Assembly: GCF_028369295.1 (NCBI RefSeq)
Contig: NZ_JAQMYP010000038.1
Coordinates: forward strand, 1-64,000
DNA: 64,000 bases
From: Streptomyces sp. HD
GTDB taxonomy: Bacteria; Actinomycetota; Actinomycetes; Streptomycetales; Streptomycetaceae
Direction of reading: 5' to 3'
Shown here: positions 34,453 to 41,999 of the stretch, piece after piece
Position numbering within the stretch: position 1 is the first letter of the stretch
Layout of the letters: the number at the start of each line of letters is the position of its first letter
Translations under genes and position numbers: made by a program
Notes under the pieces: model-generated
Database searches by the model: none
Told to the model about the DNA's origin: nothing
Seen by the model: only the letters and a program-made list of their open reading frames with translations

Positions 34453-35208
34453 ATGCCGAGCATGACTGCGCCCGCCCCCGACGCGCACCCGGACCCGCCG
34501 GCCGCCGGCCGCAGCTCCGACGCGCCCTCCTTGCCGCACCAGATCGCGCACCACGCCCAGCAGCTCACGGGCGAGATAAAGCCCAAGCTCCGCGGCTGGC
34601 TGCACCTCGGCATGTTCCCGGCGGTGCTCGTCGCGGGCCTGGTGCTCACCGCCCTCGCCGATTCACCCAGAGGCCGGCTCGCCTGCGGGATCTACGCCCT
34701 GACGGCCTGCCTGCTGTTCGGCGTGAGCGCCCTGTACCACCGGGGCAACTGGAGCCCGCGCATGGACGGCGTCCTGCGCAGACTCGACCACGCCAACATC
34801 TTCCTGATCATCGCGGGCACGTACACGCCGCTGACGATGCTGCTCCTGCCGGAGGCCACGGGCCAGTGGCTGCTGTGGGGCATCTGGGGCGCGGCCGCGG
34901 CCGGCATCGTCTTCCGGGTGTTCTGGGTCGGCGCCCCGCGCTGGCTCTACACCCCCTGCTACATCGCGATGGGGTGGGCGGCCGTCTTCTTCCTGCCGGA
35001 CTTCATGCGCAGCGGCGGCATCGCGGTGCTGGTCCTGGTGATCGTCGGCGGCCTCCTCTACAGCGCGGGCGGCGTGGTCTACGGCATCAAGCGCCCCAAC
35101 CCGTCACCGCGTTGGTTCGGCTTCCACGAGGTGTTCCACTCGTTCACGCTGGCGGCGTTCATCGCGCACTACGTGGGGATCTCGCTGGTGGCGTACCAGC
35201 ACGCGTAA
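34453..35208 (+). CDS. Hemolysin III / PAQR-like (YqfA-type) membrane protein
   Basis: The 251-residue protein has a hydrophilic N-terminus of about 45 residues and seven hydrophobic helices. Family signatures are ALYHRGNWSP (first His), RLDHANIFLIIAGTYTPL and the C-terminal FGFHEVFHSFTLAAFIAHYVGI. The conserved His/Asp set (SALYH, DHA, FHEVFH) coordinates zinc in PAQR-type receptors/hydrolases. In bacteria the family is called hemolysin III but is thought to affect membrane lipid or ceramide-like homeostasis. The ATG at 34462 is an alternative start. Followed by a strong terminator. Confidence 0.93.
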   Translation: MPSMTAPAPDAHPDPPAAGRSSDAPSLPHQIAHHAQQLTGEIKPKLRGWLHLGMFPAVLVAGLVLTALADSPRGRLACGIYALTACLLFGVSALYHRGNWSPRMDGVLRRLDHANIFLIIAGTYTPLTMLLLPEATGQWLLWGIWGAAAAGIVFRVFWVGAPRWLYTPCYIAMGWAAVFFLPDFMRSGGIAVLVLVIVGGLLYSAGGVVYGIKRPNPSPRWFGFHEVFHSFTLAAFIAHYVGISLVAYQHA

Positions 35209-35240
35209 CCCCACCGCGCAGCTTCTCTTCGCTTCCCTTC

Positions 35241-35271
35241 AGGGCCACGGCTTGCGAGCCGTGGCCCTTTT
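35241..35271 (+). terminator. Rho-independent terminator
   Basis: A perfect 12-base stem AGGGCCACGGCT (35241-35252) / AGCCGTGGCCCT (35257-35268) with a TGCG loop is followed by TTT. It lies 32 bases after the hemolysin-III stop. Confidence 0.92.
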
Positions 35272-35333
35272 GCGTACCCGCCTTCGCGTGCCGGCTTCGC
35301 GTGCCCGACCGACACACTGACAGTAGACACCCA

Positions 35334-35366
35334 TTGACAGTTACTAGATTTTGAGAGTTACTCTCA
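35334..35366 (+). promoter_or_regulatory. Exporter promoter with TetR-type palindrome
   Basis: TTGACA (35334-35339) is a consensus -35 element. The palindrome TGAGAGT-T-ACTCTCA (35352-35366) has exact 7-base arms, spans the place where the -10 should be and ends four bases before the ATG at 35371. GTTACT occurs three times around it. It is most likely the operator of the TetR regulator encoded downstream. The ATG has no ribosome site, so the transcript may be nearly leaderless. Confidence 0.75.
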
Positions 35367-35370
35367 TTTC

Positions 35371-36912
35371 ATGGTTACTGTCACTCCAGATCCTCGCCGT
35401 TGGTGGGCCCTGGGCGCTCTGGTCGCCTCCATGCTCACGCTCGGCTTCGACATGACGATCCTCAACGTGGCGCTGCCGACGATGGCCGCCGACCTCGGCG
35501 CCGGTACCGGTCAGCAGCAGTGGATGGCGGACGCGTACATCGTCGTGTTCGCGGCGCTGATGCTCCCCGCGGGCCTGCTCGGCGACCGGTTCGGGCGGCG
35601 GCTGATGCTGATCAGCGGGCTCGGTGTCTTCCTCGCCGGATCGCTGGTCGGCGCGCTGGCCGGCGACGTGAACGCGGTGATCGCCGCCCGTGCGGTGATG
35701 GGCGTCGGCGCCGCCCTCGTCACCCCGCTCTCGCTCTCCGTGCTGCCCACGCTCTTCGGCCCGCAGGAGCGCGCCAAGGCCGTCGGCATCGCCTCCGCCG
35801 CCTCCGCCCTCGGCCTGCCGCTCGGCCCGATCATCGGCGGCTGGCTGCTGAACCACTTCTGGTGGGGCTCGGTCTTCCTGATCAACGTCCCGATGGCCGC
35901 GATCGGCATCGCCGCCTGCGTCTTCCTGCTCCCCGAGACGAAGGACCCCGCCTCCCCGAAGGTCGACCCCGTCTCGACGGCGCTCGCCGCGTCCGGGCTC
36001 GGCGTCCTCGTCTACGCGATCATCGAGGCACCCACCCGGGGCTGGGGCGACCCGCTGGTCCTGGCCATGCTCGGAGCCTCGGTCGTCCTGATCGCCGCCC
36101 TCGTGCTGCGGGAACGCCGGGTCGAGCGCCCCATGCTCGACATGACCCTGCTCGCCCACCGCGGCTTCCTGTTCAACACGATCGCCGCGACCCTGGTGAC
36201 GTTCGTCCTGTCCGGCCTGCTGTTCGTGCTGCCGCCCTACCTCCAGGCCGTCCTCGGCCACGACGCCCTGGGCACCGGCGTGCGGCTGCTGCCGATGATG
36301 GGCGGACTGCTGGTGGCCTCCCGCCTCGCGCCGAAGGTCGTCGCCCGCTTCGGTGCGCGGGCCGCGGTGAGCGCGGGCCTGGTGGTGCTGGCCTTCGCCG
36401 CGCTTCTCGGCAGCCGTACGACCACGGACTCCGGCTACGGCTTCGTCGCGCTGTGGCTCTCCATCACCGGTCTCGGCTTCGGCCTCTCGCTCATCCCCGC
36501 GATGAACGGCGGCCTGAGCGCCCTGCCCCCGGACCGCGCCGGCAGCGGCTCCGGGCTACTGATGACCCTGCGTCAGGTCGGCGGTGCGATCGGCATCGCG
36601 CTGCTCGGCAGTCTGCTCGCCGGCATCTTCCGGGACCGGCTCGACGTCACGGGGCTGCCGGCGCGGGCCGCCGACACCGCCGGGGAGTCCGTGGTCGCGG
36701 CGCACCTCGTGGCCGAGCGGGCCGGGTCGGCCGAGCTGGCGGCGTCCGCGAACAGCGCGTACGTCCACGGCATGGGCATCGTGCTGCTGGTGTGCGGGAT
36801 CGCGGCGCTGGTGTCCGCGCTGCTGGCGGCGGCGTTCCTGCCGGGTACCCCGGACGCGGCGCGGCCTGAGACCCCGGACATGGCTGCCGAGCGGGCCGAT
36901 GCCCGACAATGA
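35371..36912 (+). CDS. MFS drug exporter, DHA2 (EmrB/QacA) family
   Basis: The 513-residue proton-drug antiporter has 14 hydrophobic helices. Motif D1 is TILNVALPTMAADLG, motif A is GLLGDRFGRRLMLI, and motif C lies in helix 5 (SALGLPLGPIIGGWLLNHFWW). The double-set helix pattern and the length are standard for the DHA2 group, which exports hydrophobic drugs. The next gene, a TetR regulator, begins inside its stop codon (ATGA), and the upstream palindrome completes a classical autoregulated exporter unit. Substrate not predictable. Confidence 0.95.
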   Translation: MVTVTPDPRRWWALGALVASMLTLGFDMTILNVALPTMAADLGAGTGQQQWMADAYIVVFAALMLPAGLLGDRFGRRLMLISGLGVFLAGSLVGALAGDVNAVIAARAVMGVGAALVTPLSLSVLPTLFGPQERAKAVGIASAASALGLPLGPIIGGWLLNHFWWGSVFLINVPMAAIGIAACVFLLPETKDPASPKVDPVSTALAASGLGVLVYAIIEAPTRGWGDPLVLAMLGASVVLIAALVLRERRVERPMLDMTLLAHRGFLFNTIAATLVTFVLSGLLFVLPPYLQAVLGHDALGTGVRLLPMMGGLLVASRLAPKVVARFGARAAVSAGLVVLAFAALLGSRTTTDSGYGFVALWLSITGLGFGLSLIPAMNGGLSALPPDRAGSGSGLLMTLRQVGGAIGIALLGSLLAGIFRDRLDVTGLPARAADTAGESVVAAHLVAERAGSAELAASANSAYVHGMGIVLLVCGIAALVSALLAAAFLPGTPDAARPETPDMAAERADARQ

Positions 36913-37547
36913 CACCCATGACGTCCGCACACTCCTCTCCCCTGACCGACCGCCCCCAGCTGGGGCTTCGTGAGCGGAAGAAGATCAAGACCCGGACGGC
37001 GATCCGCGCCGCGACGTACGCACTGATCAAGGAGCAGGGCTACGACGCCACGACGATCGAGCAGATCGCCGAGCGCGCCGAGGTGTCGCCGTCCACGGTC
37101 TTCCGCTACTTCCCGACGAAGGAGGACATCGTCCTCACGGACGAGTACGACCCTCTGATGCTGGAGGCGTTGCGGGCCCGGCCCGACTCGGAGTCCTGGA
37201 TGGACTCGGTGCGGTACGTGATGCACAGGGCCATGGACGCGCTGCTGGCCGAGGACCCCGAGGCGGTCCGGGTCCGGGCGCACCTGGCGGTCCAGATCCC
37301 CGCCGTCCGCGCCCGGATGATCGAGAGCATGTCGGCGACCGGACGCCTGCTGCGGGGCGCCATCGCCGAGCGCTTCGGTCTGGAGCCGGACGCCCTCGAA
37401 GTGCGGGTCTACGCGATGTCCCTCGTCGGCGGCCTGATGGAGGTCAACATCGCCTGGGCGGAGAACGACTGCCGCGACGACATCCGCGAGCTGGTGGACC
37501 GGGCCCTGGACGTCATCGAGCACGGCCTCCCCGCGAAAAAGACCTGA
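36909..37547 (+). CDS. TetR-family repressor, probable regulator of the adjacent exporter
   Basis: The 212-residue protein has an N-terminal helix-turn-helix at about residues 22-68 (RERKKIKTRTAIRAATYALIKEQGYDATTIEQIAERAEVSPSTVFRYFPTKEDIV) and a C-terminal ligand/dimer domain (SWMDSVRYVMHRAMDALL, LLRGAIAERFGLEPDALEVRVYAMSLVGGLMEVNIAW). ATGA overlap with the exporter gives coupled translation. It probably binds the palindrome at 35352-35366 and releases it on drug binding. Confidence 0.95.
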   Translation: MTPMTSAHSSPLTDRPQLGLRERKKIKTRTAIRAATYALIKEQGYDATTIEQIAERAEVSPSTVFRYFPTKEDIVLTDEYDPLMLEALRARPDSESWMDSVRYVMHRAMDALLAEDPEAVRVRAHLAVQIPAVRARMIESMSATGRLLRGAIAERFGLEPDALEVRVYAMSLVGGLMEVNIAWAENDCRDDIRELVDRALDVIEHGLPAKKT

Positions 37548-37580
37548 GGCACGAGCGCCCGGCCGTGACATCCTGGCCGG

Positions 37581-38318
37581 GTGAACGGTCCCGAGATCCG
37601 CGTCGAGTTCGCCCCCGAGCTGCGCGTTTTCCTCCCCAACGGACGGCGTCAGGACGGTGTCGCCCAGGTCACCACCGACGGCATGTCGACTCTCGGCCAT
37701 GTCGTGGAGTCCCTCGGCGTCCCACTGACCGAGGTCGGCACACTGGCCGTGGACGGGCGGGAGATGGCGGTGTCGTACGTCCCGACAGCGGGCGAGTCCG
37801 TTTCGGTACGGCCCGTCGGGCGCCCCCAGCGGGTGCCCGGCGCTCCCCTGCGTTTCCTGCTCGACGTCCACCTCGGCACCCTCGCCCGGCGGCTGCGGTT
37901 GCTCGGCGTGGACACGGCGTACGAGTCGACGGACCTCGGCGACCCGGCGCTGGCCTCGCTCTCGGCCGCCGAGCGTCGGGTCATGCTGAGCCGGGACCGG
38001 GGGTTGCTGCGACGCCGTGAGCTGTGGGCCGGGGCGTATGTGTACAGCACCCGGCCCGAGGACCAACTCCGTGACGTCCTCGACCGGTTCCGGCCCGAGC
38101 TGCGGCCCTGGACCCGGTGCACCGCCTGCAACGGGCTGCTCAAGGAGGCGACGAAGGAGGAGGTCGCCGAGCAGTTGGAGGGTGGCACGCGGCGGTCGTA
38201 CGACGTGTTCGCGCAGTGCGCCGAGTGCGGGCGGGCGTATTGGAAGGGGGCACACCATGAGCAGCTTGTTGCGATCGTTGAGGATGCGGTTGCGTTCCGC
38301 AGCGCCGTTGATGGTTGA
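37581..38318 (+). CDS. Ubiquitin-fold (MoaD/ThiS-like) plus Mut7-C RNase-type protein
   Basis: The 245-residue protein fuses two modules. Residues about 1-85 form a beta-grasp/ubiquitin-like domain (EIRVEFAPELRVFLPNGRRQDGVAQVTTDGMSTLGHVVESLGVPLTEVGTLAVDGR). Residues about 90-235 form a Mut7-C domain with a PIN-like core (RFLLDVHLGTLARRLRLLGVDTAYE, MLSRDRGLLRRREL) and a zinc ribbon built from RCTACN and QCAECG. Mut7-C domains are predicted RNases acting on structured RNA. The fusion is known in actinobacteria but no substrate is established. GTG start. It follows the TetR gene by 33 bases and may be cotranscribed, but a functional link is not evident. Confidence 0.9.
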   Translation: MNGPEIRVEFAPELRVFLPNGRRQDGVAQVTTDGMSTLGHVVESLGVPLTEVGTLAVDGREMAVSYVPTAGESVSVRPVGRPQRVPGAPLRFLLDVHLGTLARRLRLLGVDTAYESTDLGDPALASLSAAERRVMLSRDRGLLRRRELWAGAYVYSTRPEDQLRDVLDRFRPELRPWTRCTACNGLLKEATKEEVAEQLEGGTRRSYDVFAQCAECGRAYWKGAHHEQLVAIVEDAVAFRSAVDG

Positions 38319-38352
38319 GCGGCGTGGGGAACTGCGGGCCGTATAGGGCTGG

Positions 38353-38411
38353 TCGCGCCCGCGCGGCGGAGCCGCATATCGATACAGCCCCGCGCCCCTG
38401 AAGGGGCGCTT
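38353..38411. repeat. Dispersed GC-rich repeat, copy 3 (reverse)
   Basis: Positions 38353-38399 are the exact reverse complement of 32055-32101 over 47 bases. The hairpin CGCCCCTGAAGGGGCG completes it (38394-38409). Immediately upstream, GGGGAACTGCG near 38329 is another piece of the same family. It ends at the stop codon of the radical oxidase gene. Confidence 0.92.
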
Positions 38412-40821
38412 ACCTTCTCGGCGTATCGCCCCTTCCGCAGGCGATGCCGTCCCGGTTTCTGTCCAGCCGCAGTGGGTCGTCCTTGCCGTTGACCTTCAGG
38501 CGGCCGTAGTCGTTCTTCTTCAGCCACTCGCAGCGGGACTTCGTCGTCGTGCTCACGGTGGGCGGGAAGTCCGTCGGGACGCAGACGTTGGCGGAGCCGT
38601 AGTGGCGGTCGCAGCCGGAGACTGTCGGGCTGACCTTCTGCGAGGTGCGCTTCTTGCCGGGGCCCGTGACCTTGCCCTTCAGGCCGTCGGCGAAGTCGTG
38701 GACGTGTGCTGAGGAGTCCGTCGCGCTCAGGGCCTGTGGGCCCTGGAGGTGGACCCACTTGGCGACCGAGGGCACCCCGGCCGCGTCGACCGCGAAGAGC
38801 ATGTACCAACCCGGCGGGGCCAGGTTCGGGTTGCTCGTCACGTTCAGGTCGACGTTGTCGCCGTCCACCGACAGCGGCAGGTCCACGAACCGCTGGTTCG
38901 GGTCGGAGGAGTGGGTGACGGCGGCCGGGCGGATCAGCTCGGCCTTGGCGATGGGGCGGTCGACGGTGATGCGCTGGGTGTCGCCGTACGTCCACTCGCT
39001 GTCGATCACCGAAGTGATCGTCGGGCGCTCGCCCTTGAGGAGATAGGGCGGGGTGTAGATCGACACGTCGTGGTTCCAGGAGCCGTTGCCCGGGTTGTCG
39101 CCGGTCGCCATCACCCGGCCGTCGGGCAGGAGGAACGCCGAGGAGTGGTAGCCGCGCTCCTCCGGGTCCGCCGCCACCGGGTCGAAGGTGCCCGTCGCCG
39201 GGTCGTAGAGCGACGACTCGTACACCGGGTCGGCCCGGTTGTGCAGCGCGCCGCCCGTCTCCAGGACCTTGCCGTCGGGCAGGAGTACCGCGGAGACGTA
39301 CATCTTGCCCTGGTCGCCGGTCTGCGGGACCTTGCCGCCGCCGAGGTCGACGGTGCCCTGCGGGAGCGGCGGTCCTGCGACGTAGGACGGGCTCGGCTGC
39401 TTGAGGTCGATGACGTCGGTGAGGCGGTTCGCGTCGGGGTTGGAGTCGATGTTGCCGCCGCCGATGGTGAGGACCTTCTGGTCCTGGGCCGGGGGCAGCA
39501 GCACGCTCGCGGACTGGTCGCGCTCGTCCTTGTTCCGCAGGCCCGGGATCTGGGTGACCGTGTTGGCGTCGTAGTCGTAGATCGCCGAGCCCGTGCCCGG
39601 GATGTTGTTGCCGAAGACATGGCTGCCGGAGTAGAAGAGGCGGCCGTCCTGCATCAGGATCATCGACGGGTACAGGCCCCAGTACGACCAGGTCTGGTTG
39701 ACCTTCCAGAGCTCCAGCCACTTCTGCTCGGCGTCCGACCACCGCTCGGCGGTGACCGAACCGGTCGAGTCCTCCTTCAGGCCGCCGAAGGAGATGACGT
39801 CACCGTTGCCGAGGATCGTCGCCGACGGGTACCAGTGGCCGTCGTTCATGTCGTTGGTCCTGCTGTAGGTCTCGGTGACCGGGTCGAAGACGTACGAGTC
39901 CTTGAAGCCCTGGTAGCCCATCGTGCCGTCGGCCGACGGATAGCCCTTGTTGCCGCTCATCACGAGCACCCGGCCGTCCTGCAACTGCACATGCCCGGCG
40001 CAGAACATGTCCTTCGGCGTGGGGATCTGCCTGTACGTGCCGTTCTCGGGGTCGTAGACCGCGCTGGTGAACGTGCCCGCCTCGAACATCTCCTCGCTGT
40101 TGCCGGAGCCGGCGATCAGCAGCACCTTGCCGTTGTTGAGGACGACGGAGTGCATGGACCGCACCGGGTTCCGAGTCGGCAGGACGTCCCAGCGGCCGTT
40201 GGCGCACTCCTCGGCGGTGCCCGTGCACACCGGGTCCGGGGCGGGGTCGGCGACCTGGTCCATGGTGTAGTCGTCGGTGGTGACGGAGCCGGTGCCGTAG
40301 ACGGAGACGCCCCAGGCGATGCGGTCGGTGCCGGTGGGGACCTCGGGAGTGCGGACCGTCGCCTCGGTCCAACTGCCCGCCATCTCCAGCGTCTTGAGGT
40401 CGGTCCAGTACTGCCAGCCCGCCGTCGCGTCGTGCCGGAACAGGGTGACCGAGGTGTCGGGGGTGGTCGACCTGTACCAGAGCCCCAGGTCGTACTGCTT
40501 GCCCGGCGTGACGACCGGGGCGCACTCGGCGGACTCGGTGATGAGCGCCTTGCGGTCGCCCTCGACACGCCGGGTGAGCGTCACCTTCATGGCCTTGGAG
40601 CCCGAGTGGGCGTCGGCCACCGTCTCGAAGGTGAAGTCGTTGTCGCCCCAGCCGGACTTCTTCCAGCAGTAGGGCATGTCGGCCCCCTGACCTGAGCCCG
40701 CGGTCTCGAAGCCGGGGTTCTTGACGAGGTTGGCGGCGGAGGCGGACTGGGGCGAGGTGAGGAGCAGGCCGGTGGTGAGGACCATGACGGCCAGGAGGGC
40801 CGTTCTCCGTCCGGATCTCAT
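38410..40821 (-). CDS. Secreted galactose-oxidase-like copper radical oxidase with excalibur domain
   Basis: The 803-residue extracellular enzyme probably oxidises primary alcohol groups of a glycan to aldehydes with O2, releasing H2O2. Signal peptide ends SASA (29). A CBM4/9-like carbohydrate-binding domain spans about 30-190 (NLVKNPGFETAGS). Kelch-type propeller about 210-590 and the DUF1929 C-terminal domain to about 695 follow. The galactose oxidase copper set is complete: Cys274 (DMFCAGH) and Tyr331 (HWYPSATI) for the thioether cofactor, Tyr558 and His559 (RGYHSSAFLLPDGRV), His637 (AVTHSSDPNQR). The stacking Trp position after the Tyr is not conserved. An excalibur calcium-binding domain closes the protein (RCEWLKKN, LDRNRDGIACG). 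GlxA of Streptomyces is the nearest concept; the extra modules set this one apart. Start overlaps the upstream gene as ATGA. Confidence 0.93.
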   Translation of the reverse strand: MRSGRRTALLAVMVLTTGLLLTSPQSASAANLVKNPGFETAGSGQGADMPYCWKKSGWGDNDFTFETVADAHSGSKAMKVTLTRRVEGDRKALITESAECAPVVTPGKQYDLGLWYRSTTPDTSVTLFRHDATAGWQYWTDLKTLEMAGSWTEATVRTPEVPTGTDRIAWGVSVYGTGSVTTDDYTMDQVADPAPDPVCTGTAEECANGRWDVLPTRNPVRSMHSVVLNNGKVLLIAGSGNSEEMFEAGTFTSAVYDPENGTYRQIPTPKDMFCAGHVQLQDGRVLVMSGNKGYPSADGTMGYQGFKDSYVFDPVTETYSRTNDMNDGHWYPSATILGNGDVISFGGLKEDSTGSVTAERWSDAEQKWLELWKVNQTWSYWGLYPSMILMQDGRLFYSGSHVFGNNIPGTGSAIYDYDANTVTQIPGLRNKDERDQSASVLLPPAQDQKVLTIGGGNIDSNPDANRLTDVIDLKQPSPSYVAGPPLPQGTVDLGGGKVPQTGDQGKMYVSAVLLPDGKVLETGGALHNRADPVYESSLYDPATGTFDPVAADPEERGYHSSAFLLPDGRVMATGDNPGNGSWNHDVSIYTPPYLLKGERPTITSVIDSEWTYGDTQRITVDRPIAKAELIRPAAVTHSSDPNQRFVDLPLSVDGDNVDLNVTSNPNLAPPGWYMLFAVDAAGVPSVAKWVHLQGPQALSATDSSAHVHDFADGLKGKVTGPGKKRTSQKVSPTVSGCDRHYGSANVCVPTDFPPTVSTTTKSRCEWLKKNDYGRLKVNGKDDPLRLDRNRDGIACGRGDTPRR

Positions 40822-41999
40822 GCGGTACTCCTTGCTGTGCGGCTCCTGCGCGGCAGGTAGACCAGCGCTTCGGTCCCGACGAAGCGCAGGACGAACGTGA
40901 TGACCAGGGCCAGCGCGGTCGCGGGCAGCACGGCCAGCCCGAACCGGCCCACCAGCAGCGCGATCAGCGGGATGCGCAGCACCAGGTCGGCGTTGGCGAG
41001 CAGCGCGAACCGGATCGTGCGGTCGGCCCAGTGGCGGTGCCCGCGCCGGTCGCGGAACAGCAGCTTCTCGATGAGCAGGAAGTTCCAGGCCACGCCGAAC
41101 TGGTTGGCGACGATCTCCGCGGGGAGGTAGTGCAGCCCCGCCCGGGTCATCGCCCACAGCGCGACGAGGTTCGGCACGAAGCCCGTCAGCCCGATCAGCC
41201 CGAACACCACCATGCGGGCCAGCGGGTCGGCCGTACGCAGCCCGACGAGGTGGCGCAGGAAGCGGCGGCCCTCCGCCGCCGTGGACTTGGACTCCCCCGC
41301 GAACCGCTCCTGGAAGACGAACGGCACCTCGGTGACCGTGCGCGGGCGGCTGCGGACCGCGAGCTCCAGCAGGATCTTGTAGCCGAGCGGCTTGAGCGCC
41401 TCGGCGGTGATGTCGCTGCGGCGGATCGCGAAGAAGCCGCTCATCGGGTCGCTGATGCCGTGCAGCCGGCGCGGGAAGAGGGCCTTGGTCAGCCAGGTCG
41501 CCGCCCGCGACACGGCCACCCGGTAGCTGCCCGCGAGCCCGGCCCGGCTGCCGCCCTTGATGTACCGGGAGGCGACGACGAGCCCGGCGTTCGCGCGCTC
41601 GCCGGTGGCCACCAGCTCCGGGACCAGGGACGGCGGGTGCTGGCAGTCGCCGTCCATGACGACGATCCAGTCCGACCCGGCCGCCTTCATCCCCTCGACG
41701 ACCGCGCCGCCCAGCCCGCCGACGGGTTCGTCACGGTGGATGACGGTGACCGGGAACGGGCAGTCCTGCGCGGCCTCCTCGACGACCTGCGGGGTGTCGT
41801 CGGTGGAGTCGTCCACGAAGACGACCTCGCAGGGCAGCCGGGACGGCACCGACTCGGTGATCCGACGCAGCAACTGCCGTACGTTCGCCGATTCGTTGAA
41901 GGTCGGTACGACGATGGTGACGGCGCCCGGTTCGGGCACCTCGGCGGTCTCGACGGACGGATCGCCCAGCTCGCCGGGGGCGGTGTACTCGTGGGTCAT
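40818..41999 (-). CDS. DPM1-like GT2 glycosyltransferase fused to a GtrA membrane domain
   Basis: The 393-residue protein has an N-terminal GT2 domain (about 25-255: AVTIVVPTFNESANVRQLL, VVFVDDSTDDT, and the metal-binding MDGDCQHPPSL, then SRYIKGGS and GISDPMSGFFAIRR) of the dolichol/polyprenyl-phosphate hexose synthase type. A GtrA-like domain with four hydrophobic helices follows (about 265-380: MVVFGLIGLTGFVPNLVALWAM, FGVAWNFLLIEKLLF). Such proteins charge polyprenyl phosphate with a hexose in the cytosol, and GtrA-type helices help flip it. That would supply a lipid-linked donor to the GT-C enzyme encoded just upstream. Both ends overlap neighbours as ATGA. Confidence 0.93.
   Translation of the reverse strand: MTHEYTAPGELGDPSVETAEVPEPGAVTIVVPTFNESANVRQLLRRITESVPSRLPCEVVFVDDSTDDTPQVVEEAAQDCPFPVTVIHRDEPVGGLGGAVVEGMKAAGSDWIVVMDGDCQHPPSLVPELVATGERANAGLVVASRYIKGGSRAGLAGSYRVAVSRAATWLTKALFPRRLHGISDPMSGFFAIRRSDITAEALKPLGYKILLELAVRSRPRTVTEVPFVFQERFAGESKSTAAEGRRFLRHLVGLRTADPLARMVVFGLIGLTGFVPNLVALWAMTRAGLHYLPAEIVANQFGVAWNFLLIEKLLFRDRRGHRHWADRTIRFALLANADLVLRIPLIALLVGRFGLAVLPATALALVITFVLRFVGTEALVYLPRRSRTARSTA

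Noticed and set aside
32297..38318. Composite mobile element bounded by inverted repeats
   Set aside because: No transposase, integrase or target duplication is present between or beside the 47-bp copies, and the enclosed genes are core metabolic and resistance genes.
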